Source of the DNA: Mesostigma viride
Lineage: Eukaryota; Streptophyta; Mesostigmatophyceae; Mesostigmatales; Mesostigmataceae
Assembly: GCA_009746045.1 (NCBI GenBank)
Contig: RPFO01000080.1
Coordinates: 2,310,315-2,374,314, forward strand
Length of the DNA stretch: 64,000 nt
Direction: 5' to 3'
In this document: piece after piece, positions 18,260 to 29,224 of the stretch
How the letters are laid out: each line of letters begins with the position of its first letter
Numbering within the stretch: position 1 is the first letter of the stretch
The notes under the pieces: generated by a model
Seen by the model: the letters and a program-made list of their open reading frames with translations, nothing else
Database searches by the model: none
Told to the model about the DNA's origin: nothing
Position numbers and translations under genes: made by a program

Positions 18260-20650
18260 TCACTTGGCTTCGCCATCCCCGTCCCCCTCCTTATATGACC
18301 ATGCCTCGCTGATCACGCCCGCATACTCCCGATCCCCCCCGCTTCCCTTATCACCCCCAGTAGTACTGCCACTAACACGCTGCCCACTCTTGCCCGCGCC
18401 CCCCAGCATGGACACCAACGGCTCGTCATCCATCTTTGGCAGATTCCGCAGCGCCTGCGCCAGCTTGTCCAAGTCCGCGCTCGCCCCCACGGTGGACCTG
18501 CCACCCCCAACGCTTCCCCTGCCACTAGAACCAATGCCCGTCACACCCCTAACACCGAGCTTCCCGCCATACGCCTGGTGCGCCGCCACGCCGCGCCCAC
18601 CGGGATTACTACCGCCATACGCCCCAAAAGCGTCCTCGCTGGAGTTCTCATCCCCCCCTCGCCCCCCTCCAGCAGGATTATCCGCCCTCTGTGGCTGGGG
18701 GCTCTTTGCGGGGTCCCCAAAATTGCCCCCACCCGGGGGCAGCGCCGCATTTGTGAATGCGGGGGTCACCCCCGGATAGGCACCAGCTCCCCCCGGCCCT
18801 GGATAAGGCCCCCCTCCTTGGGGTATCGCTTGCCCCGCCCCCCGGGGGGTATTCCCGGTCCTGGGGACATACCGCCGCGCACTCACTTGCCCTCGGAGCG
18901 CCTCGATCTGGAACTGCTGCGCCTTCATCTCCTGCTGGTTATCCTCCAGCTGCTCCATCAGCTGCTGTATCTTCTCCAGCTCCTTGAGCTTGAGCTGCGA
19001 CGCCATGCGCGCGGTGCTCCCATGGACCACCCCGCCGCGCGGCGTGAGATGCCCCGTGGATGGACGCGCTGGGGGGGGGACCGGCCCCCCGCCCCCCCCA
19101 CCCCCGGCCTTGCCGCTATTCGCGATTATATTCGCAGCTCTCGCGGTCACACCACCCGAGGCAACACTCCGCCGGGACGCCGGCCTGTCTCCTCCTCTCG
19201 AAACCTCCGTGGCCGCGGACTGGGGGCGCCGGCTGTCATCCATGGACGCTGCTAAAGATGGCCGACCTCCCCCCTGATGCTTGCTCATGTCACCCTCACC
19301 CTCTTTACTCCCCGCTGGTGCCACCCCCATGCCCCCCACATCAAACCCATCAACCCTACCCCCCGTGTTGCCACCCACCCCCATCATGCCGGCTTGCCCT
19401 GCGCCTGCATTACCATTACCATCGCCGATGCCGTTGCCGTCGCCACTGCCGGCGTTCTCTGCCACAGAGGACGCGAGTACGGCGTCCAGGTTTAGCGAGA
19501 GCCGCTGCTGGAGCGCGGAGGCCATCACGCCGCCCCGCCCCGACGACACGCTCACCCGGCCTTCCCTGGCCCCCTTGCCCGAAGACACACTCACCCGTGG
19601 CGAGCCAGCATTAGAGCCCAAGGATGATGCTCGCCCCGGATGGGCGGTCGGGCTTCCGCTGGCCCCGCCCCCGCCAACTTGGTTACTGCCATCCTCACGG
19701 GCAGCGTCATTGTTGTTACTGCCGGCCGCGTCGAGGTCGCTATTGACAGCGTAGCTCACGCTGTTGGTCCGGCTGCGGTGCGCGGCGTTGCCGCCCCTGG
19801 TCTCCCCTCCCCGTGGGCTATTGGCCCGGGCACCGGAGGGCACCGACGGGCCCCCCGCGTTGCTGGCGCTCATCACCCGGGGGCTCCCTTGCGAGGACGA
19901 ACGGTGGCCGTTGGCGCTGCCATGCCGACCTGGGCCTCCCGTCTGATTAAACTGCCCTTGGTGATGAATCGACCCTGCGGCCAACGCCGCGGAGCCTCCC
20001 CCTCCTGCCGCGGTGACAGCGATGGACAGCCGCTCTTCCAGCATCCCCGCTCGCAGCTGGAGCTGTTTATTTTCCTTCCGCAGCTGCGCGTTCTCGTCCA
20101 GGAGGATCGAATTCTCCTCACGGCCCTTGGCGTCCTCCCGCACTTTACGGCTGTCGTAATTGCTGATCCGCCGCCGCAACACCGACGACATAACCTCCAC
20201 GTACCCCCGCTGCCGCTCCATCTCCGCCGCGTTCCGCATGCTCTCCAGATCCTGCGTCGTGACCGAGTGCCCGCCCCGTGCGCCAGCAGCAGTATGCCCA
20301 CCGGGGGACCCATGATGTGCCCCCCCCCCGCCAGGACCATGGCTTCCGGACCCCCCCCCAGCATGGGGTGCCCCACTGCCAGCATACCCCGCGGGGTTCA
20401 TCGGGTCCTCCACGAGGCAGTACTTCTGGTACAGCCGCGTGAGGGCGTCGTTGCGGGCGCGAGCATCCGTGTTCTGCATCAGCACCATGAGCTCGTGGAC
20501 AAAGGACGCGATGGTCGTCTCGCGCCGGCCGATGAGCGCCCGCAGCTGCGACAGCTCCTTCTCCAGGGAAGAGATGCGGCCCTCCTTGTCCTGGAGGCGG
20601 CCGCGCAGCTGCGCGTGCGTCTTCATGGACTTGAGCATCTCGCTGTCGAC
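18260..20650 (-). CDS. CFAP57: CFAP57 exon 4 (C-terminal coil and low-complexity tail)
   Basis: 796 codons plus stop. It opens VDSEMLKSMKTHAQLRGRL, then SFVHELMVLMQN and LTRLYQKYC, a conserved CFAP57 C-terminal segment. A long Gly/Ser/Ala/Asn-rich stretch and a Gln-rich coil (KELEKIQQLMEQLEDNQQEM) follow. The exon is GC-rich, so long antisense frames appear opposite it. Confidence 0.85.
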   Translation of the reverse strand, partial: VDSEMLKSMKTHAQLRGRLQDKEGRISSLEKELSQLRALIGRRETTIASFVHELMVLMQNTDARARNDALTRLYQKYCLVEDPMNPAGYAGSGAPHAGGGSGSHGPGGGGAHHGSPGGHTAAGARGGHSVTTQDLESMRNAAEMERQRGYVEVMSSVLRRRISNYDSRKVREDAKGREENSILLDENAQLRKENKQLQLRAGMLEERLSIAVTAAGGGGSAALAAGSIHHQGQFNQTGGPGRHGSANGHRSSSQGSPRVMSASNAGGPSVPSGARANSPRGGETRGGNAAHRSRTNSVSYAVNSDLDAAGSNNNDAAREDGSNQVGGGGASGSPTAHPGRASSLGSNAGSPRVSVSSGKGAREGRVSVSSGRGGVMASALQQRLSLNLDAVLASSVAENAGSGDGNGIGDGNGNAGAGQAGMMGVGGNTGGRVDGFDVGGMGVAPAGSKEGEGDMSKHQGGGRPSLAASMDDSRRPQSAATEVSRGGDRPASRRSVASGGVTARAANIIANSGKAGGGGGGGPVPPPARPSTGHLTPRGGVVHGSTARMASQLKLKELEKIQQLMEQLEDNQQEMKAQQFQIEALRGQVSARRYVPRTGNTPRGAGQAIPQGGGPYPGPGGAGAYPGVTPAFTNAALPPGGGNFGDPAKSPQPQRADNPAGGGRGGDENSSEDAFGAYGGSNPGGRGVAAHQAYGGKLGVRGVTGIGSSGRGSVGGGRSTVGASADLDKLAQALRNLPKMDDEPLVSMLGGAGKSGQRVSGSTTGGDKGSGGDREYAGVISEAWSYKEGDGDGEAK

Positions 20651-23600
20651 CTGGGGGAGACATGGCGACGTGGCGGCGGGGTTGGCGACATGGCGGCGAG
20701 GTTGGCAACATGGTGACGAGAATGGCGGCAGTCAGTGACGAAAAAGAGTGCCATGGCTCCGGAAATGACGACATGATTGTGGAAATGGTGGCTATTGGTG
20801 GCGGAAAACGGTGGCAATCGGTGGCGAAAATTGCGGCAATCAGTGGCAAGTATGGATGAAGGTCGCATTCGAGGTAGCGCTGCGGGTACATACTTTTTGG
20901 GTGGCAATACAAGTACATCACACACCAGTTCCCGACATCCTCGGTCTGACTCTTGACGACCTTACATCCACAACCGCAAACAGACTTTACTGGGTGTTAA
21001 AGGCCAACTGCACCCACCCCTCGGGCTGCTCGTGGCAATGGCGACGACGCCATCACTGACCAACCCCATGCGCCTTTGTGAAATAGTGCCCACCTCCAAC
21101 TGTAGAAAGTTAACTAAGACAGGATATGACAGCCATTGTGGGGTTCTTGATGACAAATCTCCACCCACACCCTTGGTCAGCTTCTTCGGACGACCATACA
21201 GGACCGATCGCCACTTGACCTGGAAAACAAAAAGCTTGCCTCATCTGCCGCTTGGCGTCCTCTTTCAGACACGCTATCACAGGCGCACAGTGGACGAAGT
21301 TAAAAAGACGAAAAATAAATGAATAAATAAGACAGGTCCGTCCCACCCACCTCCTCAGTCTGACGCTTGAGGTACCTGCATCCCTGACCAGTTACTCCAC
21401 TTGTGCACTCCTTGTGCACTCCTTGTGTACTCCTTGCGCTAAGATTAAAAGCACCAGCCCCACCCACCTCCTCTTGATGGCCTGCACCTTGAGGGCTACA
21501 CATCCCCTTGCAAGGACCAAGCTGCCCTATATACTACACATCCCCTTTCAAGTACCAAGTTGCCCTATATACTACACATCCCCTTTCAAGTACCAAGTTG
21601 CCCTATATACTACACATCCCCTTTCAAGTACCAAGTTGCCCTATACACTACACATCCCCTTTCAAGGACCAAGTTGCCCTATAAACTACGTTTTTGTGCA
21701 GTGAAAAGTTTGCGCGACATGGTGCCGCAAACTAGTGCCGCGTGCGAGTAGCGTGCCGCGGTGACCGCCATTGGGGGGTCGATTGCAGCCGTTCCCTTAC
21801 GGGCGTGCCGTTGGCTTGGTTGCGTCCACTGGTTGCGCGCCAAAGTTGGGCAAAAATGTGCCACCATTGCGGGTAAACTTTTGTCAGACAGCAAACTGCG
21901 TGATTTTGGCTCAGGATGACACGGTTTGTTTGCGCAAACTCTTCCGTATTTGAGCAGTGTGGCGTATTGACCACAGAACTGCGGCATTGGGAACGATTCA
22001 AGCGGTATGTGTGTGACAAACATGGTGGGGTTGTTGCCCGGTTGTTGCCCGGTTGTTGCCCGGTTGTTGCATGTCGTGCAAACGCGCAGTCGCTGCGTGC
22101 CAAAGGACAGCTAGGTAGGGTTGCTTTCAATTATTTCAACAGATTTCCATGGATGCAACGAGGGCACGAAGGGACGAAGACAAAGATAGCATGCGGAATG
22201 CAGATTCGCGCCATTTCTCTGCATTCCTCTGCATTAAAGAAGATCATTTAATGTTGTCTGTGCATTTTGCAATGTCAGGTGTTGTGGGATTCAATCAGCG
22301 GTCAGGAAGCGTCTGAAATTGTGCTGCTTTTTGTCAAGATTTCCATCATTATCCGTACATGACAGTCCAGGCTCGCGGGAGGCGCGTCCGACGTCTCTGC
22401 ACGGCAGGGGGAACTCTTTCTTATGCCCCTGGGCGAAGGATGATCCCTTTTGTGGTGGGATCCTGTGCTCAACATCTTTTAATGTTTCGCTTGTTAGCAA
22501 TGTTATCAACGTGAGGGTATGCCTTCTTTCCCATCAGGTAGCGCCAGATACCTTGCCATTCCGCCCTGCTCGTCGCCAGATCCCTGGCAGGTTTTAATGA
22601 TGTTATCTACACTGCATGGCTGGGACGTGTCAAGGCGCGAGCCATGGCATGTCGGCAGGCTGTCGGGGTTTTGTCGAGGGGTTTTCAAGTGGTTTCTTGG
22701 AAGGTGTTTGCTACAAGCACTCAGTTACATGTGAATATTGAGGCAACTTTCTTAGCACCGGCTTCACTGTGCTTGGAGGCTCACAAGCTTGTGTTTTTTT
22801 AGCGAACGGTTGTGCTGGAAAGAAAGTGACAGGGGTTGATCTGGGGGGCATACTGCATGGGTGAAACTGCATGTAGGTAGGGAGTATCATTGGCGAGGCA
22901 GGGAGGACCAAGAGCTCGAGATTAATCAATTAATCAAATATGGGTTAGCGTCTTGCGTGGGCCCCTCTTAACCTCAAACAAAGAACGGGGGCAACGACTG
23001 GTTACCGACGCAGCACCAACTGGAATGTTTGCGTTTAGTGGGCTCTGAACGTGCACACATTCCAGACACGGTTGTCGTACTCTTCAAGATGCCCCTCTGA
23101 TGTCATTTTGAGTACTCTGCGACCGGCGTTGGTCCCCGACTTGGTACACGGAATTAAAATAATTTTAAAAAATTGAACACGCTACGGAATTCACTCAAGC
23201 GGACCATTTCCACTGAAGTTGGTCGCCCGGACTGGAATATTTGCTCGCGCTACAGTAGGCCCTCAACGTGCACACGTTCCATAGACGGTTGTAGTAGAGT
23301 AGGTGACGTGTCCAGCCGGAGACCGGCCACAAACGCCGGAGAGGCAGGATATCAGTTAGTACCTGGGGCCCGGGGGCGAAGCCCCCGTTCTAGTCAAAGT
23401 GCACTAGATATTTACACATCCGCTGTCACCTGCCTCCTCGATCTGCCTCTTCAGGCCCTCACATCCCCTTTGAAGGATCAGTAGTTGACAGAATGCAGAA
23501 AATAATCACACATCCGCCTCACCCACCTCCTCGGTCTGCCTCTTCAGGCCCTCACATCCCCTCTCAAGGGCAAACAGTTGAAGAAATGCAGTAAATGAGC

Positions 23601-25496
23601 AAAGAGTAGTACCCGCCCGCGGTTACCCACCTCCTCGGTCTGCCGCTTGAGGTCCTCCAGCTGCGCCTGCCTGGGTGCGATCTCCCTCCTCAGCTCACTC
23701 ATCTTGACCTCCAAAACATACTTGAGCTTCTCCAGCTCCTTCACCTTGGCCTTCAACGAGGCCACCGCCTGCTCCTTGTCATGAATGATCTTGTCCCGCT
23801 CGCTCAAGTCCTGGAGCAGCTTCCCGCTACTGTGCCGCGCGTCCGCCAGCTCAGCGTTCAGCTTCCCTACCTCGGCCTCTTTGGCCTTGACCGCCTCTTC
23901 CAGCCGAACGAAATGCTTCTGCAGGTCGGTCACCTTTCGCTGGAGGAGCAGGTTCTCGGCGCGGGTGCCTTGTCGCTGGACATCGAGTGCCACGAGGGCC
24001 TTGGTACCGTGCTCCTCTATTGCTTGCATCTCGGCATCCGTGTCTTTTTCCTGCTGGCGGATGTACTCCTGCAGCGCGCGCTCGTTCGCGACCGCCTCGG
24101 CGTGCAGCTTGGCGTAACGCGAGTCGGCCGCGCGCAGCAACGCCTGCGGGCACAGCATGGAGGGGCGAGGAAAACAGGATAAAGAGCGAAACAGAAGAGG
24201 CGACATATAAAAACACCTAATGTGGGAGATTTGTTTATTACAACGCCTCCGGGAACAGCGTGGAGGGGCGAGAAAGACAGGATAAAGATTAGGGAGTTTT
24301 GTTTGTTATTACTATAACTAGTATTGTTACTGTTGTCATCTGCTTATGCTTTGTTATTATGCATACAGCAAGGCCTGCAGGTACATCGTGGGGGAGCAGG
24401 ATTACTTCTATTGTTGTCATCATTCTGTTGTTCTCATTTGTTAATGGAAAGATTGTTGCTACTATTTGTGGAGCAGGTCCCGCGGGCAGGTGGTGGAGGG
24501 GGCGAGTAAGGGAACTGTTGGTATTGTTATTTATTATTATTGATAGTAAACTTTTTTTTCCCTTACTGCGCGCAAAGCAGGCCCCATGGGTCCAACGTGG
24601 AGGGGAACGGACGGGCAGGACAGGGCAGGATGCTACTACAAGGGCAGGATGCTACGATAAGGGCAGGATGCTACGATGAGGGCAGGATGCTACTACAAGG
24701 GCAGGATGCTACGATAAGGGCAGGATGCTACGATAAGGGCAGGATGCTACGATAAGGGCAGGATGCTACGATAAGGGCAGGATGCTACGATAAGGGCAGG
24801 ATGCTACGATAAGGGCAGGATGCTACGATAAGGGCAGGATGCTACGATAAGGGCAGGATGCTACGATAAGGGCAGGATGCTACGATAAGGGCAGGATGCT
24901 ACGATAAGGGCAGGATGCTACTATAATGGCAGGATGCTACGATAAGGGCAGGATGCAGCTATAAGCGCAGGAAATAAGTGACGGCTAGGAGTACGGAAGG
25001 TTTCCCAGCTAGCAGCATAAGTGAGGGGTAAGCAAACGGGAGCAGGCAGGAAAGGGACAGGGAGAAGGGAAGGGATCAGCAGGGTAAAAAATAAAAATAA
25101 AATCATAATAACGATACTAATAATGATGATGATAATCTAGATTATAGTAATGCAATAACAGGCAATTGCCATCGGGAGTGGGCCCTGCGGCTCCACGGCA
25201 AGGGAAGGTGCTCAGAAATGCATGTTAGGAGTATAAGTAGCATGTCAGGAACATGGTTCTCCAGATTTCTGGCCTGCGTTGGTTGTCTCGTTTGTAGATA
25301 GGCACTAGGGAAAGTGCGCAAGCCCTGCGGAAGAACAAGGTAAAAAGCCTCTTGGTGCTATACTAGTATGGGACCACCCCCCCGACACACCTGGCAGTGT
25401 TTCATCAATTCTCCCATCTCGCGGCAGTGCACCACCACCTTACACCAAGCAAACCATCGATCTCATATCAGACTACTAGCATGCACATCCCCCCCC

Positions 25497-25543
<47 letters not shown>

Positions 25544-28500
25544 CCATCGCCTCACCCCCTCACCTGGTAGTGCTCCATCATCTCTTCCATCGCGTGGCGG
25601 TGCGCGGCCTCAGCCACGCTCGCCCGCTCCTCGTACTGGAAGCGCGCGTCCTTGCACTCGGCCAGAAGGCGATCATAGCGCGCGCTCTCCGCCGCTAGCT
25701 TGCGCTCATAGAGGCTCTCCAGTGCCTCCGCAGCCTGGTGATATAAAGAGATAGGGGATACAAAATAGATATGCAAGCTAACAGATAAATAAGAAAACGA
25801 TAGACTATATGAGTTTCCAGCGCCTCCGCGGCCTGGGTGACCTAAATAGATAGGGAAGCGAATAGATATATACAAGAGAAGACCTAAGGAATATGAGAAC
25901 TTCCAGCCCCCCCACGGCCTGGGGGGTATAAATAGTAAGAGGATACAAACAGATAGTAAAATTAAGAGATAAGGAACATTAGATAGTCTCCAGCTCCTCT
26001 GCCGCAGCGAATGTATGGAATTGAGTAGATATCTACAGCGAGGGAAGGGAAGCAATCAGATGCATGAGTCTCCAAGACCTGCGGGATATGAATAGATCAG
26101 GGAGATAAATAGAAGTGCAAGCCCGCAATAGAGAGGACATCATGCTTAACAGGGCACCACCTTCGCACCTGGGGAATATAACGCGAATAAGATGTAAGCA
26201 TACTGACATGAGAAAGTACATAATTCCAGGTGCATCAGCGACTGGGGCAAATGAGAAAGCCACTTCAATACAGCCCCTCACCTGCACCTGCTGGCTATTC
26301 AACAGGTTCACCCTCGCCTCCCACTCCCTATACAGATGATAATTAGACAAGCCATCTGATCTGCACCTGCTGGCTATTCAACAGGTTCACCCTGGCCTCC
26401 CACTCCCTATACAGATTATCATTAGACAAGCCATCTCATCTGCACGTGCTGACTGTTCAACAGGTTCACCCTCGCCTCCCACTCCCTACACAGATGCTAA
26501 TTAGACAAGCCATCTCACCTGCACGTGCTGGCTATTCAACAGGTTCACCCTGGCCTCCCACTCCGCCGTCTCCTGCTCCCTCGCCGCCTGCATCTCCCCC
26601 CGCGCGGCCTCCGCCAGCACCATGCTCGCGTTGCTATCCTCTGTCATCCGCGCAAACTGCTCCCTCCACCGGTTCTCGCTCAGCATCTTCTCGTACTCCG
26701 CATGGCTCGCCACCTCACGCACACGCGACGCCAGCTCGTCCAATGCGGCCTGCTTCTCGTCCAAATCCTCCTTAGCCACCAGGTAGACATCGGTACGGGC
26801 CCCCGGTGCCCCCGTGAACGCCGCCTGGATCGATAACAACGCGCTTGCGAGGCCCCTGTGATCCCCCTGGGCGGCGCCAGAATTACTATTAGTCACGGCC
26901 GATGCAGGCACGATTGCGCCCCCCGGCCCGACCATGTTCGCTGCTGCCCGGTCGTGGACACTGTCCAGGATGTACTGGACCTCGAACATGAAAATCGAGC
27001 CGTCCTCGGACGCCGTGAACAAGAAGTGCTTGTCGGGCGACTGCAGCACTGCCGTGATGGCGGCCTTGTGGATGCGGTACTCCTCGTAGGGCGGGTCCTT
27101 CTCCTGCACGCCCGCCCCCCCCAGCGCGCCCAGCGACGCATGCCCCGCCTTCCCCTTCGCGTGCGAGAGCATCTCCTGCCACCCGTACATGCGCAGGGAC
27201 CCTGAGGTCGTCCCGGCGAGCAGTAGCCGGTCGTCGCGCGAGAGCACGAGCGACGTGATGTGGCCGCTGGTGAGCTCAAACCCGTAGTCCGCCGCGCCGT
27301 TGTCGATCGACTGCACCTGTCGCCCGTCGTTCCCAACAGCAATCACCGCGCCCGTGGTCGTGACGTACCCGGCGTGGGAGTACGGGCAGGCCTTGCGGAC
27401 GTGCTCGGTCCCTGGGTCCCTGGCCAGCACGTCCATGCGCCACTCGTACACCGCGCCGTCCATGCCCGCGGAGACAATCTTCAGGTCGTTGGCGGACCAA
27501 CGGACGCACCGGACGGTCGAGATGTGGCCCTTGAGCAGCGCGACCGTTGCAAACGTGTAGGGGTTAAGGAGCACGATGTTGGTGCCGTTGGCAGCAGCCA
27601 CCAGGTGCCCCCCGTGGCTGAACGCAACCGCCTTGCAGAGCGGCACGTGGAATTCCTTTAATAGCAGCAGGTCGTTCACGAGGACGTGGAAGAGGCGGAG
27701 CTTGTCAGTGCACCCGACCATGACGTAGAAGCCTGACGGGTGGATCGACACGCTGAAAACCGGGTCGGACATCTGCTTCCGCAGCAGGCAGCTCGCGGTG
27801 TGGTAGTTCCATACGCGCACCGTGCAGTCAAGCCCACAGCTGACCAGGTACGGCCGCTGGAGCGCCACGTCCATGGCCACCACGGGGCCATGGTGGAACC
27901 CATTGCACACCAGCGCAAGACCTGACGCCGCATGATCCCCCGAGAGGAGAGTCGCCGCCGTGAAGGACCCTTCCCCGGACTTGCTGTCACCCTGGGGGGT
28001 GGGCGCCCGGACGATGGAATTCCCATGGCTGGCACCGGCGCCGCCGCCCACGGCCCCCGATGCATGCTCTAACACAGTGAGGTTTATCAGGGCCAGCTCG
28101 CTCGAGTCCAGGCCACAGATGAGGGATTCCTCGGCGGGGGAGACGGCGATCCAGCGGACGATGCGACCCGTGGTGCTGCTGGCAGCCCCGGGGGTGGCCG
28201 CCGCCGGGCCCCCGTCCCCTCCGAGATTGAACACCTTGGTCTGTGTGTACAGTGCCTGACCTTGGTACGGGTCGGGGGCGGCGGGGGTGGCGGAGGGCCG
28301 CGGCTGCGTGTGCGCCACGTCGACCTTGTCGTAGAGGATGACGTCGCCGCGCGCGGTCGCGACCACGAATCCGCGCACGAGGCGCTCGACCGCCGTGACG
28401 GCGGAGCGTCCAGGGACCCTGACGACCGCCTTGAGCTCCTGGTTGTCGTGGACGAGCACCTCGGACGCGGTGCTGGCGGCCGCGAGGCGGTCGCCGACGA

Positions 28501-29224
28501 GCCAAACGTGGTCCGTTATGCTGGCGTCCTCGCGATACCCGGCGATTGCGTTCGGGCCGTGGTAGGCGAGCGACTCGTCATCCTTGGAGTAGCGGAGGAT
28601 GCGGAGGGCGCGAGGGCCGCTCACGCAGAGTGTTTGGAAGTCCCACGGGTTGAAGGTGACTTTCTCGAGGGGTCCGTCGGAGCGGTGGTCCGCGTGGCTG
28701 ACCGCGGCGACGACCTTGAGGTTGTACCAGCGCCAGATGAGGATGTAGTAGTCCGGTGGCCCGAGGAGAGTCGCGAGGTATTTGTTGTCGCCACTGAAGG
28801 AGCAGTCGAGGATGTCTCGGGAGAGGGCGGCGGTGTTACCGGGCAGGTTGAGCACCCGGATGCGCTTCTCCATCTGCATGTTGTAGATGGAGATCTGCAT
28901 GGCGTCGGTGTCGACGACCCGCTCCACGGCTGCCAGGTATTTTTTGTTGGGGGACAGGCAGAGGGAGACAACGTCCTTGACCTTGTCACTCTCCAGCAGG
29001 AACGCCATTTCTCTGCGCTCGATGTCATAGAGAGCGATGTGGCGCGCGGCAGGGAAGAGGAATTGGTGGTTGTCGACGTGGTGTACATTGTGCTTCACGG
29101 AAACCTCGAGCCCGAACACGAGCAATGGGTTCAGGAGCACCCCATAGTAAGCCTCGCGCGTTCTTGGATTATCTTTCTCAGCTTCCTCAGCATCCGCTGG
29201 GGCCTTATGGCCCGGTCTCGACAT
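18260..29224 (-). CDS. CFAP57: CFAP57/FAP57 (WDR65) ciliary protein, complete
   Basis: In Chlamydomonas and animals this axonemal WD-repeat/coiled-coil protein is needed for assembly of a subset of inner dynein arms. Exons: complement(26519..29224), (25564..25734), (23631..24143) and (18260..20650), all phase 0, about 1926 residues. The N-terminus (NPLLVFGLEVSVKHNVHHVD, then ARHIALYDI and LSPNKKYLAA) is the CFAP57 signature. WD blades run to about residue 745 and a coiled coil from about 815 to 1210. Then comes a Gly/Ser/Asn-rich tail with another coil at about 1677-1725. The start is ATG at 29224-29222; an upstream in-frame TTG is not used. The tail makes it about 600 residues longer than I remember for the Chlamydomonas protein. 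Exon 1 alone is 2.7 kb, unlike the fragmented neighbour genes. Confidence 0.9.
21527..21690 (-). repeat. 38-bp tandem repeat, 4-5 copies
   Basis: Units of CTACACATCCCCTTTCAAGT plus ACCAAGTTGCCCTATATA. The first unit merges with an exon 3 donor echo (ACACATCCCC also follows the echoes at 23459 and 23553), so the array seems to have been seeded by an echo. Confidence 0.9.
23424..23565 (-). repeat. Two echoes of CFAP57 exon 3 donor
   Basis: At 23424-23470 and 23518-23565, CACCTCCTCGGTCTGCCTCT with GGCCCTCACATCCCCT, compared with the true CACCTCCTCGGTCTGCCGCT with GGTCCTCCAGCTG. More decayed copies lie at about 21239, 21346, 21464 and 20935. Confidence 0.88.
23631..24143 (-). CDS. CFAP57: CFAP57 exon 3 (coiled coil)
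   Basis: 171 codons, phase 0: ALLRAADSRYAKLHAEAVAN through LEDLKRQTEE, an almost continuous heptad-rich coil. Acceptor CCCGCAG, donor GAG/GTGGGT. Both edges are echoed in the flanking introns. Confidence 0.88.
24242..24620 (-). repeat. Four echoes of CFAP57 exon 3 acceptor
   Basis: CAACGCCTCCGGGAACAGCG at 24241 copies CAACGCCTGCGGGCACAGCA at 24139. Further copies lie at about 24367, 24472 and 24574. Similarity covers exon edge and upstream intron (GGAGGGGCGAG, CAGGATAAAG). Confidence 0.88.
24629..24960 (-). repeat. 19-bp tandem repeat, about 17 copies
   Basis: Units of GGGCAGGATGCTACGATAA. The array follows directly on the fourth echo of the exon 3 acceptor, whose end (GGGCAGGACAGGGCAGGATG) looks like the seed. 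Confidence 0.95.
25487..25540 (-). repeat. Poly-C then (CT)n tract
   Basis: About 17 C followed by CT dinucleotides. On the coding (minus) strand this is (GA)n/G-rich sequence just after the exon 2 donor. Confidence 0.95.
25564..25734 (-). CDS. CFAP57: CFAP57 exon 2 (coiled coil)
   Basis: 57 codons, phase 0: AAEALESLYERKLAAESARY through HAMEEMMEHYQ. Acceptor CACCAG, donor CAG/GTGAGG. Confidence 0.88.
25812..26095 (-). repeat. Four echoes of CFAP57 exon 2 acceptor
   Basis: TTCCAGCGCCTCCGCGGCCTGGG at 25815 and decayed copies at about 25899, 25986 and 26066 mirror the true CTCCAGTGCCTCCGCAGCCTGG at 25719. Confidence 0.8.
26277..26520 (-). repeat. 78-bp tandem copies of CFAP57 exon 1 donor edge
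   Basis: Three copies (starting about 26280, 26360 and 26438) plus the genuine exon end at 26517. Each has the CACCTGC splice region and about 55 bases of exon. Each copy also contains a possible acceptor (CTGTATAG). A cassette between them would be 46 nt and would shift the frame. Confidence 0.92.
26519..29224 (-). CDS. CFAP57: CFAP57 exon 1 (WD repeats, start of coiled coil)
   Basis: 902 codons. WD-type elements include GLDCTVRVWNYHTASCLL (about residue 464), VRCVRWSANDLKIVSAGMDG (about 575) and FTASEDGSIFMFEV (about 733). Coil residues follow (EDLDEKQAALDELASRVREV), ending with EARVNLLNSQHVQ. The donor is CAG/GTGAGA. Confidence 0.92.

Larger units (their letters stand above)
20651..23630 (-). 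other. CFAP57 intron 3
   Basis: 3-kb intron with no gene recognised. It contains copies of ATGGCGACGTGGCGG-type units near 20660-20740, a 38-bp tandem at 21527-21690, a CCCGGTTGTTG array at 22027-22072, and several exon 3 donor echoes. Confidence 0.7.

Noticed and set aside
19640-20716. 358-codon frame antisense to CFAP57 exon 4
   Set aside because: Low-complexity GC-rich shadow with no domain.
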